From Planctomycetota bacterium (GTDB lineage: Bacteria; Planctomycetota; PLA2; JAEUHO01), in assembly GCA_028281445.1 (NCBI GenBank), contig JANQJW010000022.1, forward strand, positions 1 to 47,943: a DNA stretch of 47,943 bases, written 5' to 3'. Within the stretch, counting starts at the first letter, position 1, and each line of letters begins with the position of its first letter. Made by a program: the position numbers and the translations under genes. Below the pieces are notes generated by a model. It worked only from the letters and a program-made list of their open reading frames with translations, did not search any database and was not told the origin of the DNA. Below, in pieces: positions 8,775 through 20,110 of the stretch.

Positions 8775-9695
8775 CTACTTGAGCGGCGGCAGCTCGCCCG
8801 CGGGCGGCAGAGCGTTGTCGACCGGCGGGAGCTCGACGGGCGCCGGAGCGGCGGCGTCGGGGCTGCCGAAGCCGTTGGCGGCCGGCGGGTTGCCCATCGG
8901 AGCCGGTGCAGGCGCCATCGCGCCGTTGGTCACAGCCGGAACCTCGCACTCGGTCGTGCGACGCCACTCCCAGCGGGGACCGCAGACGACGACTTCCTTG
9001 ACCCGGGTCTCGTACTGAGCCGGCTCACGGATGGTCTCGACCCGCGCGGGCTCGACGACGACCGTCTCCATGCGCGTCTCGTACTGCGCCGGGACGACCT
9101 CGGTGCGGCAGCTCTCGGGACGCACGCACACGCGCTTCGTGCGGGTCTCGTACTGCGGCGGGACCTCCTTGAGGGTCCAGCACTCGCCAACCTGCTCCTG
9201 CGGAGCGAGGTTCTTGGGGTCGCAGTTCACGCGGGCCCACTCGGTGCGGCCGGGCGCGACGCAGACCTGCTCGCACTGATCCTCGTACTGCGCGGGGATC
9301 GGAATCTGACGAGTCGACTCCGGCACGGTGCAGATGCGGCGCTCGACCTGCCTGGTCACGGCCGGGATCTGGACCTGGCGGCAGGACTCGGGCTTGATGC
9401 AGACCTGCTCGCTCTCCTGGCGGGTGACCGCCGGGACGCGAACGTAGCACCAGACCTCGCCGGGAGCGGCGTCCGGGGGACGCTGCCCCTGCTGCTGAGC
9501 AACGACGGGCGTTGCGCAGGGATCGCAGGGTGCGGGCGCCGGCGCAGCACACGGGTCGCAGGGCGCCGGTGCGGGCGCGCAAGCCTGGGGCTGCGGGGCG
9601 CAGGTGTTGCAAGAGTCGTCGAACGGGCTGCTGCCGGAACAGCCGGCGGCCAGGCCGAGAACGACGGCCATCGTGATACAGGTGAATGTACGCAT
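8775..9695 (-). CDS. Cys/Pro-rich lipoprotein with tandem PAxYETR-type repeats
   Basis: 306 residues from ATG 9695, with GGAG in the leader. A lipoprotein signal ends at LGLAAGC (Cys19). Residues 30-80 are rich in Cys, Pro and Ala ([19 protein letters not shown]). Then come about seven units of the pattern V-P-A-Q-Y-E-T-R...V-x-V-x-P-E-S (PAVTRQ, PAQYEDQ, PPQYETR, PAQYETR, PAQYETR). The C-terminus is low-complexity Pro/Ala. Similar 'PA.y.tvtr.v.v.P' repeats occur, from memory, in cell-surface and OmpA-associated proteins and should form extended beta structure. With about 20 cysteines it may be disulfide-linked outside the cytoplasm. Function unknown. Confidence 0.8.
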   Translation of the reverse strand: MRTFTCITMAVVLGLAAGCSGSSPFDDSCNTCAPQPQACAPAPAPCDPCAAPAPAPCDPCATPVVAQQQGQRPPDAAPGEVWCYVRVPAVTRQESEQVCIKPESCRQVQIPAVTRQVERRICTVPESTRQIPIPAQYEDQCEQVCVAPGRTEWARVNCDPKNLAPQEQVGECWTLKEVPPQYETRTKRVCVRPESCRTEVVPAQYETRMETVVVEPARVETIREPAQYETRVKEVVVCGPRWEWRRTTECEVPAVTNGAMAPAPAPMGNPPAANGFGSPDAAAPAPVELPPVDNALPPAGELPPLK

Positions 9696-9835
9696 GGAAA
9701 TCTCCACCGATTCGTGCGCCTGACGACCCGGTAACGACGTGCCGGGCCCCCTGACGCGGTGACCTCTACTCGATCTCGTTGGATCGGTTGAAAGCCCTCC
9801 GGGCTCCACCAAATCAGCGTACCAACTTGACCTCA

Positions 9836-9852
9836 GGGTCCAGCATGGACCC
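9836..9852. other. Short perfect hairpin in the lipoprotein/tRNA-Leu gap
   Basis: GGGTCCA and TGGACCC enclose a 3-nt loop. On the plus strand it is followed by GGGGTTTGCCTTTACG. No plus-strand gene ends here, so a role is unclear. The rest of 9696-9957 shows no gene; an AGCCC/GGGCT mini-hairpin lies near 9800. Confidence 0.35.
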
Positions 9853-9889
9853 GGGGTTTGCCTTTACGCAGGGACCATCGCGGGAACCT

Positions 9890-9920
9890 GGACAAACGTG
9901 CCGCGCAGAAGTGCGGCACG
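9890..9920 (-). terminator. Probable terminator after tRNA-Leu
   Basis: CGTGCCGC (9897-9904) and GCGGCACG (9913-9920) form an 8-bp stem with an 8-nt loop. On the minus strand it is followed by GTTTGTCC, a short U-rich run. It begins 38 nt after the tRNA 3' end. Confidence 0.5.
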
Positions 9921-9957
9921 CGTCGTGCGCGTGCACCGACGCAGGGGTCGCGAAGCG

Positions 9958-10046
<89 letters not shown>

Positions 10047-10068
10047 GTTTCGCGATGGAGAAGGCGCA

Positions 10069-10096
10069 ACGGTAGCCCTGTGCGAAACCCTGTCAA
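10069..10096 (-). promoter_or_regulatory. Promoter of tRNA-Leu
   Basis: On the minus strand a perfect -35 TTGACA (10091-10096) is followed after 16 nt by TACCGT (10069-10074), placing the transcription start about 15 nt before the tRNA. This is the clearest sigma-70-type promoter in the window. Confidence 0.65.
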
Positions 10097-10204
10097 GGCA
10101 GTGCGCGCGGTCACTTCTGCGAGGACCGAGGACCCCGTTCCGTGCCGGAATCGGACAACGCCGAATTGTCCCCGGTTTGTCATGGAGGCCCGTTTGGGCG
10201 CGAA

Positions 10205-12298
10205 TCACCTGCGCCAGCGCAGCCAGTCTTCGGCTTCGCGGAAGACGACCGCGAAGTGGGCGCTGATCGTCGTGTCCGTGGCGCCCAGGACGAGCCCCAC
10301 ACCGCGCGCACGGCGGTAGCCCTCGAGCTCGCGGCGGTACTCCTCGACGAACTGCGGGAAGCGCTCCTTCCAGTCTTCCACGTGGCGGTCGACCTGGTCT
10401 TCCATCGCGTCCTGCTGCTGCTGGTTCATGCGAGCGGGCCACTGCGGGCGGATCTCGCGGCGGTAGCGGATCGCCTCTTCGCGCGGGTCCATCTTCGCCT
10501 CGACCCAGAGCCCGCGGCGATCCCACATGAAGCCGCGGCGCTCCGGCGGTCCGTGGCCTTCGTCTTCCTTCGGGATCCGCGAGAGCTTCTCCATGTCGAT
10601 GAAGACGCCGACGTGACCGCTCGAAGGAAGCGCCGCCATCGTCTCCTGGAAGGTGCGGTCCTCGGCCAGCGCCGGCACGTCCTTGTCGGCGACGGTCTCG
10701 ATGATCCGGCGCATGTACGACTCGGTGGTCGTCATGATCAGGTGGTCCTGCGCGAGCAGGAAGCACAGGGAGACGTGCTCGAAGTCCTTGATCTTCTGCT
10801 TTAGCGGGGCGCGCCAGAACCCGAAGCCGCGGAAATTGACCCGGAGCATCTCGTCGCTGAAGCCGAGCAAGGGCACCTTCTTCTTGAGGTACTCCTCGAG
10901 CTCCTCGTCGTTCGCACCTTCCTTGATGCGCACCATGATCGCGACGGACGGGATCGGCTGGGAGGTGCCGGAGAAGAACATGTCCGGGTCTTCCTTGTCG
11001 AAGACCTCGCTGAGCCGGGCGACGGCGACCATGGCCTGGTTGCCGATGCGCGTGGACAGGTCCCCGAAGAAGTCGTCGAGCGAGTTGAACTCGCCCATCT
11101 CGCGCAGGTTGTCCTCCCAGAGCTTGCGCTCGTCGGCCGCGAGCACGTCGTCGACGATCGAGTTCAGCAGGTACTCCGGGTCCACACGCAGCGTGATGAC
11201 GGCGAACGTGTCCTTGGCCGGCACCATCTGCGCGATGCCCTCCCGAACGGGGCGCTCGGCGAGCGAGTAGACGGCGCGCGACACGTCGGGCGCCTGGGCC
11301 TGGACGTAGGAGATCTCGGCGTTGCCCGAGAGCAGGTCGGTCCCCGCGAACGAAACGCGAGCGCTCACCTTCTCCAGCGCCTTGGGCTCGAGGAAGCGCC
11401 GGAGCGGCTTGAGCTGCGGGCGGTACTCGAACAGACGCTCGAAATACCAGTGCAGCGGCTCCATCTCGATGGCCGCCGTCAGTCGCTCCGGGTCCTGCTG
11501 GATGTCGAAGCCGGGGCGATTCGCGAAGCTCGCAGCCGACGAATCCCCCTTGGCGAGCTCCGCCACGCTCTGGATCAGCGCGTCGGAGTTGCTGATCGCG
11601 AGGATGTCCTTGTGGCGGTGGAGGTACCAGATGTTCTCCGGCGGAACGACGAATCCGCCGCCACAGCCCTGGCGCAGCGCTTCCGGCGTCACCTTGATCC
11701 CGCTCAGGACGAGCTTGTAGACACCGTTGCCCTCGGCCGTGGCCTTGAGAGCCGGACCGAGGCTGTCACGGATGAAGCCGTGCTTGAGCGCGGCAACGCA
11801 CTTGGTGCGCCACGACACGCGCTTGAGAATGAGCAGCTCCTGGTGCTTGGGCAGGCCGCGGTCGGGCCCCACGCGGCGGCACCAGCGGCCGGCGGCGATC
11901 ACCTCGCCGGGGAGCACGTCCTTCTCCACGCCGAACCGCGCGAGCTCGGGAGAGAACGGAATCCGTCCGTGGATCTGGCTGTTGATCTGGGTCTCGATGT
12001 CCTCGACCTTCAGCTTCACCTCATTGAGCTGCTGCTCCGCGACGTTCGCAATCTCCGGATGCAGGGGATTCTCGAAGATGTTCTCGTCGAACCATCCGGT
12101 CGCACGCATGTCGTCCCAGTTCGCGCGCAGGACGAACTCGACGTCTTCCGGCACCAGGGTCAGCGGGTCGTCCACGCTGCCTTCGAGCGGCCAGTAGCAG
12201 ATCCAGGTGAACACGCCGACGCCGATGGCGCCCAGCAGGATCACGATGAGCACGAGCCGCTTGAGGTACTTGAAGAGTCGCTTGCGCAAGAGGCTCAT
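10205..12298 (-). CDS. Membrane-anchored protein of unknown function
   Basis: 697 residues from ATG 12298. A basic N-terminus (LLRKRLFKYLKR) precedes one transmembrane helix at about residues 13-35; the remaining ~660 residues should lie outside the cytoplasm. The body alternates acidic and hydrophobic stretches, with phrases such as DPLTLVPEDVEFVLRANW near the start and GHVGVFIDMEKL near 560. This layout resembles large single-anchor proteins of the DUF3352 kind, which open with a statement of 'P.d..f.l...', but I cannot confirm the family. It lies downstream of no obvious partner: tRNA-Leu follows it, and an aminotransferase is divergent. Confidence 0.75.
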   Translation of the reverse strand: MSLLRKRLFKYLKRLVLIVILLGAIGVGVFTWICYWPLEGSVDDPLTLVPEDVEFVLRANWDDMRATGWFDENIFENPLHPEIANVAEQQLNEVKLKVEDIETQINSQIHGRIPFSPELARFGVEKDVLPGEVIAAGRWCRRVGPDRGLPKHQELLILKRVSWRTKCVAALKHGFIRDSLGPALKATAEGNGVYKLVLSGIKVTPEALRQGCGGGFVVPPENIWYLHRHKDILAISNSDALIQSVAELAKGDSSAASFANRPGFDIQQDPERLTAAIEMEPLHWYFERLFEYRPQLKPLRRFLEPKALEKVSARVSFAGTDLLSGNAEISYVQAQAPDVSRAVYSLAERPVREGIAQMVPAKDTFAVITLRVDPEYLLNSIVDDVLAADERKLWEDNLREMGEFNSLDDFFGDLSTRIGNQAMVAVARLSEVFDKEDPDMFFSGTSQPIPSVAIMVRIKEGANDEELEEYLKKKVPLLGFSDEMLRVNFRGFGFWRAPLKQKIKDFEHVSLCFLLAQDHLIMTTTESYMRRIIETVADKDVPALAEDRTFQETMAALPSSGHVGVFIDMEKLSRIPKEDEGHGPPERRGFMWDRRGLWVEAKMDPREEAIRYRREIRPQWPARMNQQQQDAMEDQVDRHVEDWKERFPQFVEEYRRELEGYRRARGVGLVLGATDTTISAHFAVVFREAEDWLRWRR

Positions 12299-12458
12299 CC
12301 GTGAGGGGGATGCGGAACCCCGGCCCGGTCCGGGGGCGCCTTTGAAGGTACCGCGCGCTCGGCGCGCACGAGACGCTCGCCACGACTGCGGCGAGGAGGT
12401 AGGAACACTACGTGCCATGGCTCCCTTGAGACGACGCCGGGTCCCGGCCGATTCCGGG

Positions 12459-12464
12459 TACCCT
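12459..12464 (+). promoter_or_regulatory. -10-like TACCCT before the aminotransferase
   Basis: TACCCT ends 9 nt before ATG 12474. The gap GCCCGGCTC has no Shine-Dalgarno. No good -35 is visible. Confidence 0.35.
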
Positions 12465-12473
12465 GCCCGGCTC

Positions 12474-13685
12474 ATGTTGGAGTTCTCCCCCCACGCGGGC
12501 GGTCTGGCCGAATCCCAGACGCTTGCCATCTCGGCCGCCGCCAAGCGCATGCGCGCCGAGGGCATCGACGTCGCCCCCTTCGCGGCCGGTGAGCCCGACT
12601 TCGACACGCCCGACTTCATCAAGGAAGCAGGCATCCAGGCCATCCGCGACGGCCGCACGAAATACGGCCCTGCAGCGGGCCTGGCCGATCTGCGGGAAGC
12701 CGTGGCCGCGCGCATGGCGTCGACCGGCTACGAGGGCCTGACAGCGGACCGCACGGTCATCTGCACGGGCGCCAAGGGCGCGCTCTACCTGGGCTTGATG
12801 GTCATCCTCACACCGGGCGACGAGGTGCTCGTACCCACGCCGTGCTGGCTGTCGTATCCGAAGATGATCCAGGCGGCCGGCGGCACGAGCGTGTTCGTCC
12901 CGACGAGTCCGAAGGACGGCTTCACGATCGACCCCGAGGCGCTGCGCGCCGCGATCACGCCCCGGACGCGCGCGATCATCCTGAACTCGCCCGGCAACCC
13001 GACCGGCGCGGTGCAGCCCGACGAGGTCCAAGCGGCAATCGGCGAGCTCGCCGTCGAGCACGACCTCGCGGTGATCAGTGACGAGATCTACGAGCACATG
13101 ACCTACGCGCCGGTGCGGTTCCGTTCGTTCGCCGACCTGGCGCCTGACGCGCGCGATCGCACGCTCATCGTGAACGGGGTCTCGAAGGCCTATGCGATGA
13201 CGGGGTGGCGCATCGGGTACGGCGCGGGCCCGTCGGAGTGGGTCCAGCGGATGATCCGGCTCCAGAGCCACGCACTGAGCGGCCCGCCCGACATCAACCA
13301 GCTCGCGGCGCTTGCGGCGCTGGAGGGACCGACGGACGCGCTGGAGCGCATGCACGACACCTTCAAGCAGCGGCGCGAGATCATGATGCAGGCGCTGCAG
13401 AAGATCCCGGACGTCACCTGCTCGATGCCGGACGGCGCGTTCTACATGTTCCCGGACGTTTCGGCGTACCTCGACGCGTCGTTCGAGGGCAAGCCGATCG
13501 GCGACACCTCGACGCTTGCGACCTTGTTGCTCGAGCACGCACACGCGGCGGTCGTGCCGGGCGACGTGTTCGAGGCACCGTACGCGATCCGCTTCTCCTA
13601 CGCCTGCGGCCCCGAGGACATCACGAACGGCGTCGCGCGGGTGGCGGACTTCCTCGCGTCGCTCAAACGGCCGGCGACCACCTAG
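12474..13685 (+). CDS. Class I aminotransferase, aspartate aminotransferase type
   Basis: 403 residues. The PLP-dependent fold-type I motifs are all present: the N-terminal GEPDFDTP, NSPGNPTGAV (171-180), ISDEIYEH (201-208), the Schiff-base lysine K238 in NGVSKAYAMTGWRIGYG, and the carboxylate-binding Arg in IRFSYA near 380. The pattern matches subgroup I-beta/gamma enzymes that transfer amino groups between aspartate or a related amino acid and 2-oxoglutarate. I chose ATG 12474 because the family N-terminus begins there; readings from upstream starts lack homologous sequence. Convergent with the dehydrogenase gene across repeat copy 4. Substrate not decidable from sequence. Confidence 0.92.
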   Translation: MLEFSPHAGGLAESQTLAISAAAKRMRAEGIDVAPFAAGEPDFDTPDFIKEAGIQAIRDGRTKYGPAAGLADLREAVAARMASTGYEGLTADRTVICTGAKGALYLGLMVILTPGDEVLVPTPCWLSYPKMIQAAGGTSVFVPTSPKDGFTIDPEALRAAITPRTRAIILNSPGNPTGAVQPDEVQAAIGELAVEHDLAVISDEIYEHMTYAPVRFRSFADLAPDARDRTLIVNGVSKAYAMTGWRIGYGAGPSEWVQRMIRLQSHALSGPPDINQLAALAALEGPTDALERMHDTFKQRREIMMQALQKIPDVTCSMPDGAFYMFPDVSAYLDASFEGKPIGDTSTLATLLLEHAHAAVVPGDVFEAPYAIRFSYACGPEDITNGVARVADFLASLKRPATT

Positions 13686-13693
13686 ACCGGAGT

Positions 13694-13843
13694 TCTCCGC
13701 AGAGACACAGAGGCGCAGAGCAGTGCCCCTGAGCAGCACGCAGCCTCCCATGTTTCATGAGTAGGGTTCGCAAGCGGCCGTCGACCGAACCCGGCGATTC
13801 GGCGACCTCGTTGGTCGCTCTGCGTCTCTGCGCCTCTGTGGAG
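13694..13843 (+). repeat. Dispersed ~150-bp inverted-repeat element, copy 4
   Basis: Left arm TTCTCCGCAGAGACACAGAG, right arm TGCGTCTCTGCGCCTCTGTG, core GGTTCGCAAGCGGCCGTCG and GGCGATTCGGCG. It fills the gap between two convergent genes. Confidence 0.9.
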
Positions 13844-13849
13844 CCTTCT

Positions 13850-14923
13850 CTAAACCCCGACGCCTTGTTCCAGGGCATCGAGGACGATCGTTCCGATCTC
13901 GTCGGTCGCGTGCGCGCCCGCCGAGAGGCTCTTGATACGGCCGGACTCGAGCACGTGCTTCACGGCCTGCCCGATGCGGTTCGCACCACCGGGCTCGCCG
14001 ATGTGATCCAGCATCATCCGGACCGCCTCGATCGTTGCGAGCGGGTTGGCCTTGTTCTGGCCGCGGTACTTCGGCGCCGAGCCGTGAATCGGCTCGAACA
14101 TCGACACCTTGCCCGGGTGGATGTTGCCCGATGCCGCGACGCCCATGCCGCCCTGCACCATGGCGCCCAAGTCCGTGAGGATGTCACCGAAGAGGTTCGG
14201 CGTGACGACGACGTCGAACCACTCGGGGTTCTTCACCATCCACATGCACGCCGCGTCGATGTAGGCGTGGTCGGTCTTGACGTTCGGGTACTCCGAGGCG
14301 ACCTCGGCGAACGTCCGCGTCCAGATGTCCTGCGCGCGAATGGCGTTGGACTTGTCGACAAGCGTGACCTGCGGCGCATCGTTCTTGTTGCGCTTCACGG
14401 CGTGCTCGAAGGCGTAGCGGATGACCCGCTCGACGCCGTCGCGCGTGTAGATCATCTCGGCAACCGCGACTTCCTGCGGCGTGCCGATGCGGTGGATGCC
14501 GCCGAGGCCGGCGTAGGCGTCCTCGGTGTTCTCGCGGACGACGACCATGTCGACGTCCTCCGGCCCCTTGTCCTTGATGGGACAGAGGTCGGCGCTGTAG
14601 AGCTTGACGGGGCGCAGGTTGACGTAGAGGTCGAACGTCTGGCGGACGCCCCAGATGATCGCGCGCTCGAGCATGCCGGTCTCGACACGCGGGTCGCCGA
14701 TCGCGCCGAGGAGGCACGCCTCCATCTGCCCGATTGCCTCGAAGGCCGACTCCGGCATCGTCTCGCCGGTCGCGAGGAAGTGGTCGGCGCCGTAGGGGTA
14801 GTGGGTCTTCTCGACGGAGAAGCCCTCCATCTCGGCAACCGCGTCGAGCACCCGCAGGCCCTCGCGGACCACTTCTTCGCCGATTCCATCACCCGGCAGG
14901 ACTGCGATCTGGTGGCTGCGCAT
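13850..14923 (-). CDS. 3-isopropylmalate/isocitrate dehydrogenase family protein
   Basis: 357 residues, LeuB-like in length, with GGAG 7 nt before the start. The family oxidatively decarboxylates a (2R,3S)-3-substituted malate using NAD(P). Seen: [11 protein letters not shown] at the N-terminus, the substrate loop [32 protein letters not shown], the catalytic Lys/Asp region VDKSNAIR, the metal ligands in [16 protein letters not shown], and the cofactor loop [26 protein letters not shown] and the length favour isopropylmalate or tartrate-type enzymes over classical isocitrate dehydrogenase. The gene for a fused isopropylmalate dehydratase-like protein lies 121 bp upstream in the same direction, so the two probably catalyse consecutive steps. 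Confidence 0.88.
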   Translation of the reverse strand: MRSHQIAVLPGDGIGEEVVREGLRVLDAVAEMEGFSVEKTHYPYGADHFLATGETMPESAFEAIGQMEACLLGAIGDPRVETGMLERAIIWGVRQTFDLYVNLRPVKLYSADLCPIKDKGPEDVDMVVVRENTEDAYAGLGGIHRIGTPQEVAVAEMIYTRDGVERVIRYAFEHAVKRNKNDAPQVTLVDKSNAIRAQDIWTRTFAEVASEYPNVKTDHAYIDAACMWMVKNPEWFDVVVTPNLFGDILTDLGAMVQGGMGVAASGNIHPGKVSMFEPIHGSAPKYRGQNKANPLATIEAVRMMLDHIGEPGGANRIGQAVKHVLESGRIKSLSAGAHATDEIGTIVLDALEQGVGV

Positions 14924-15044
14924 CGTCTCTCCAGCTCCGTCTACGGCCCCAACACCGGACGGACCGCGTACGGTGCCACGCCCCGGGGCGATGGGAAGGG
15001 CGTGACGGGCTGCTCCGGAGCGAATTGCGACGCCCCGCCGCGGC

Positions 15045-17066
<2,022 letters not shown>

Positions 17067-17127
17067 GAGCCCTCCAGTATCGCCCGCGCGGGGCGGGAGG
17101 GTCAGCGGAGACGCCAGTGCCTGCCCA

Positions 17128-18153
17128 CTACGGGGGCGCGCCGGTCGCTCCCAGCTTCGCCATGGCCTTCAGGATCTTCGCAGAGTGCTGCTGATATTCC
17201 TCGAAGACGACGACCTCGATGGTCGCACTGGGGGGTTGTGCGCGCGGGTCGTACGAGCTGAGAACGACGGCGCAACGGTGATCTGCGGACAGCTGCATGT
17301 TGTCGACGAGCGGGAAGTCGAACCGGCTCAGCCGGAAGATCCGGCCCTCGAACTGCCGGCTCTTCCCGACCTCTTCCATGAACAGCTCCACACCGAGCGC
17401 GTTCTCGCCGTTGCCTTCCCGCACGACGCTGACTTCGCAGGCCCAGGTCGAGTCGCCGAGGCGCAATGGCGTGGTGGTCTCGCTCAACCCGGGCACCTCG
17501 AAGTCCGGAACGACCTCGGCAGGACCCGCTGTCGGCGCATCCACGTCGGCGTCGGAGGTCCCGGTGAGCAGCATGGGTTCTTCGCAGCACTTGCTCAGAT
17601 CGATGTGCAGCGTCAGCACGTTCTCCGTCTTGCGGATCGCCTGAAGCTGTCGCTTGACGACGTTCTTGGCCAGGAGCTGCAGCTGTTCCCGGAATCCGGG
17701 TACCTGGCCGTTGAGTGCAGCATCGCCCTCCAGACGATCGACCTGGTCGCTGAGGTATACGAAGTAGGGCCGCAAGTTGATGGCCTCGTGGAAGTTGTCG
17801 GCCAACAGCTCGAGCTTGAGCATCATCGATCGGAGCAGAGCGAGCCGCCGGGCCGGCTCCGTCGGCGCATCGCGCTCTTGGGCGTCGACGAAGGCGTGCA
17901 CGTACTTCGCGAACAGGTCCTTGCGCAGCGCCTGCTCCGACTCCTGTGCGCGTGTCGAGAGTTGCATCATGAGCTGGAAACGCTCTTCGGCCAGCTTCCG
18001 CACCTCGGCCTCGGTGCGCAAGGCCGCCTGTTGGGCGTTCAGCTTCTGGGTGATGAAGAAGCCGAGTCCCGCAACAAGCAGCGCGGTCGCCGCCTTTAGA
18101 ACGACATCCGCCTTGTCCCAGCGGTCCTTCGGCGTCGGACGCATCTTCACCAT
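17128..18153 (-). CDS. Membrane-anchored coiled-coil protein of unknown function
   Basis: 341 residues from ATG 18153 (MVKMRPTPKDRW); an ATG seven codons upstream is also possible. I prefer 18153 because it overlaps the preceding stop by one base (TGATG), the coupling seen elsewhere here. A transmembrane helix at about residues 17-35 is followed by a long charged helix likely to form a coiled coil (40-110). The C-terminal half (200-320) looks beta-rich and ends in a conserved-looking STIEVVVFEEYQQ-type segment. I do not recognise the family. Confidence 0.7.
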   Translation of the reverse strand: MVKMRPTPKDRWDKADVVLKAATALLVAGLGFFITQKLNAQQAALRTEAEVRKLAEERFQLMMQLSTRAQESEQALRKDLFAKYVHAFVDAQERDAPTEPARRLALLRSMMLKLELLADNFHEAINLRPYFVYLSDQVDRLEGDAALNGQVPGFREQLQLLAKNVVKRQLQAIRKTENVLTLHIDLSKCCEEPMLLTGTSDADVDAPTAGPAEVVPDFEVPGLSETTTPLRLGDSTWACEVSVVREGNGENALGVELFMEEVGKSRQFEGRIFRLSRFDFPLVDNMQLSADHRCAVVLSSYDPRAQPPSATIEVVVFEEYQQHSAKILKAMAKLGATGAPP

Positions 18154-18551
18154 CAGCGACTCCGCAATACCCAACGCCCCTTGACCACGTAGAGATCCAC
18201 GTTCTGGCGGACGGGCTCCTTCTTCGAGATCACGGAGATCCCCGGATACTCCTTCTTGGGATGTGCATGAGCGTCTCGATGCCGGAGCACACGCATCGTG
18301 AAGGATCCCTTCGCACGGACGTAGAGCTTGAAGGTCCCGTCACTGCGGGTCTTCGTCTCGTCCAGCACGGTGGCTGTCACGGTGCTTCCACTTGTGGTCC
18401 AGCTGACCACCTGCACCGTCACATTGCCCACGGCTCGCATCCCTGTTGGGGTGGCTTCGCGCAGGACCCCGTAGATACGGCCGGCCTCGGCAACCGGCGT
18501 GTGAAGCAACACGACGGCCGTGACTGTGAATCCGAGCGCCAGGCGCTTCAT
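18153..18551 (-). CDS. Small secreted protein with a carboxypeptidase-regulatory-like fold
   Basis: 132 residues. A good Shine-Dalgarno (AGGGG) lies 8 nt before ATG 18551. A signal peptide runs to about residue 23 (VAEAG). The mature part reads as one Ig-like beta sandwich of the carboxypeptidase-regulatory/SpaA type: GRIYGVLREATPTG, then TRSDGTFKLYV, and a closing NVDLYVVKG strand. Such domains are structural or binding modules in exported proteins. It is coupled to the downstream anchored protein and probably works with it at the envelope. Confidence 0.7.
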   Translation of the reverse strand: MKRLALGFTVTAVVLLHTPVAEAGRIYGVLREATPTGMRAVGNVTVQVVSWTTSGSTVTATVLDETKTRSDGTFKLYVRAKGSFTMRVLRHRDAHAHPKKEYPGISVISKKEPVRQNVDLYVVKGRWVLRSR

Positions 18552-18734
18552 GGTGTATCCCCTGTGGCACCGGGTCCCGGGCACGCTCGGCGCGCCGGCG
18601 GGTCCACGGCCCGGTTTTGACAGCGAGAGGCAGGCACGCGTGTTTCGCCGGGCCTGCGGACTGGCGCCTTCGCTTGGCAGCGGCCTACGGGGCGGGTATT
18701 CCGGCGGGCCCCTCTCCCCTCCGAAAGGAACGAA

Positions 18735-19919
18735 ATGCGCTTCGAGAACGCCTACCTGCCCGCCGGCGGCTACTGGTCCTCGCCCTTCAGCAAGTGGCAG
18801 GGCACCTTCGCGACGCTCCACCCCGTCAAGTTCGCGGCCGACGTCACCAACAAGGCGCTGGCCGAGCGCAGCGTGGATCCGAGCGAGCTCGACTCGCTCG
18901 TCTTCGGGTGGACGATTCCGGGCAAGCGCATCTTCTACGGCGCCCCGTGGATCGCAGGCCTGATCGGTGCACCGGACGTTACCGGCGCCATGCTCAGCCA
19001 GGCATGCGCCACGTCCACCGCGGCCCTTGCACATGCCGGCGCGCAGATCGATGCGGGCGGCGCGGAAGCGACCGTCGTCATCACGACGGACAAGTGCAGC
19101 AACGGCCCCCACCTCTACCACCCCAACCCGAGCGGTCCGGGCGGCAAGGGCGACAGCGAGGACTGGGTCTGGGACAACTTCAGCTTCGACCCGTGGGCGA
19201 AGAACTCGATGATCCAGACCGCGGAGAACGTCGCGGCCGAGGCAAGCATCACGCGCGAAGAGCAGGACGCGCTCACACAGCACCGCTTCGAGCAGTACAA
19301 GGCGGGCGTCGAGGGCGGCTTCCAGGAGCGCTACATGGTCACGCCCTACGAGGTCAACCCGTCGGGCCGCAAGGTCATCGCGACGGTCGAGGGCGACGAA
19401 GGTGTGTTCCCGACGACGGCCGAGGGCCTCGCCAAACTGCGTCCCATGATGGAGAACGGCACGATCACCTTCGGTTCGCAGACGCACCCCGCCGACGGCT
19501 CGGCCGGCATGCTCGTTGGTACGAAGGAGCGCATGAAGGCCTGGAGCGGCGACGACGAACCGATCCAGCTTCTTTCGTACGGCGTCGCGCGCGTCGAGAA
19601 GGGCTTCATGGCCAAGGCGGTCGTTCCGGCCGCACAGAAGGCGCTCGCCGCCGCCGGCGTCGACGCGAAGGACTGCGTGATCAAGACGCACAACCCGTTC
19701 GCGGTCAACGACATCTACATGGGTCGCGAGATGGGCATCGAGCCCGAGTCGTTCAACAACAACGGCTCCTCGTTGATCTTCGGCCACCCGCAGGGCCCGA
19801 CGGGCGCGCGGCTGATCGCCGAGGGTCTCGAGGAGGCCCGCATGAACGGCGGCGGCCACGTGCTCTTCGCCGGTTGCGCCGCGGGCGACACCGCCGCGGC
19901 CGTGGTCCTGAAGGTCTAG
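18735..19919 (+). CDS. Thiolase family acetyl-CoA acetyltransferase-like protein
   Basis: 394 residues, preceded by AAAGGAA 7 nt before ATG. The acyl-accepting cysteine is C91 in SQACATSTAAL. The later catalytic regions are HNPFAVND (near 315), NNNGSSLIFGHPQGPTGAR with the catalytic His (near 351) and FAGCAAGDTAA with the second cysteine (near 381). The loops differ from textbook thiolases (NxNGGAIALGHPxGATG and CxGGGxG), so it is a divergent branch. It should condense or cleave 3-ketoacyl-CoA. Hydratase and dehydrogenase genes for the same cycle lie at 20763-22412 on the other strand. Confidence 0.85.
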   Translation: MRFENAYLPAGGYWSSPFSKWQGTFATLHPVKFAADVTNKALAERSVDPSELDSLVFGWTIPGKRIFYGAPWIAGLIGAPDVTGAMLSQACATSTAALAHAGAQIDAGGAEATVVITTDKCSNGPHLYHPNPSGPGGKGDSEDWVWDNFSFDPWAKNSMIQTAENVAAEASITREEQDALTQHRFEQYKAGVEGGFQERYMVTPYEVNPSGRKVIATVEGDEGVFPTTAEGLAKLRPMMENGTITFGSQTHPADGSAGMLVGTKERMKAWSGDDEPIQLLSYGVARVEKGFMAKAVVPAAQKALAAAGVDAKDCVIKTHNPFAVNDIYMGREMGIEPESFNNNGSSLIFGHPQGPTGARLIAEGLEEARMNGGGHVLFAGCAAGDTAAAVVLKV

Positions 19920-19928
19920 CGAGCCTCC

Positions 19929-20110
19929 GTAGGGGCGACCCTTGTGGTCGCCCCGCGACGCCTTCAGCGGATCACGTCGGCCCCTGTCCGGGCAGCCCTT
20001 GTGGCTGCCCGCGCCGGTGGTGTTCGCGGGCGGGCACAAGGCCCGCCCCTACAGGGCACGTCCCACGCTGTGGAGTCGCAGATGGGGCGACCACAAGGAT
20101 CGCCCCTACC
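19929..20110. repeat. Cluster of four GTAGGGGC-type hairpins
   Basis: Four short palindromes lie in a row: 19929-19954 (GGGGCGACCCTTGTGGTCGC), 19988-20011 (GGGCAGCCCTTGTGGCTGCC), 20027-20053 (GGGCGGGCACAAGGCCCGCC) and 20083-20110 (GGGGCGACCACAAGGATCGC). The stems differ but remain self-complementary around CTTGTG/CACAAG. The outer ends GTAGGGGCG and CGCCCCTAC make the whole block one large inverted repeat. It overlaps the stop codon of the Uma2 gene. Confidence 0.85.
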
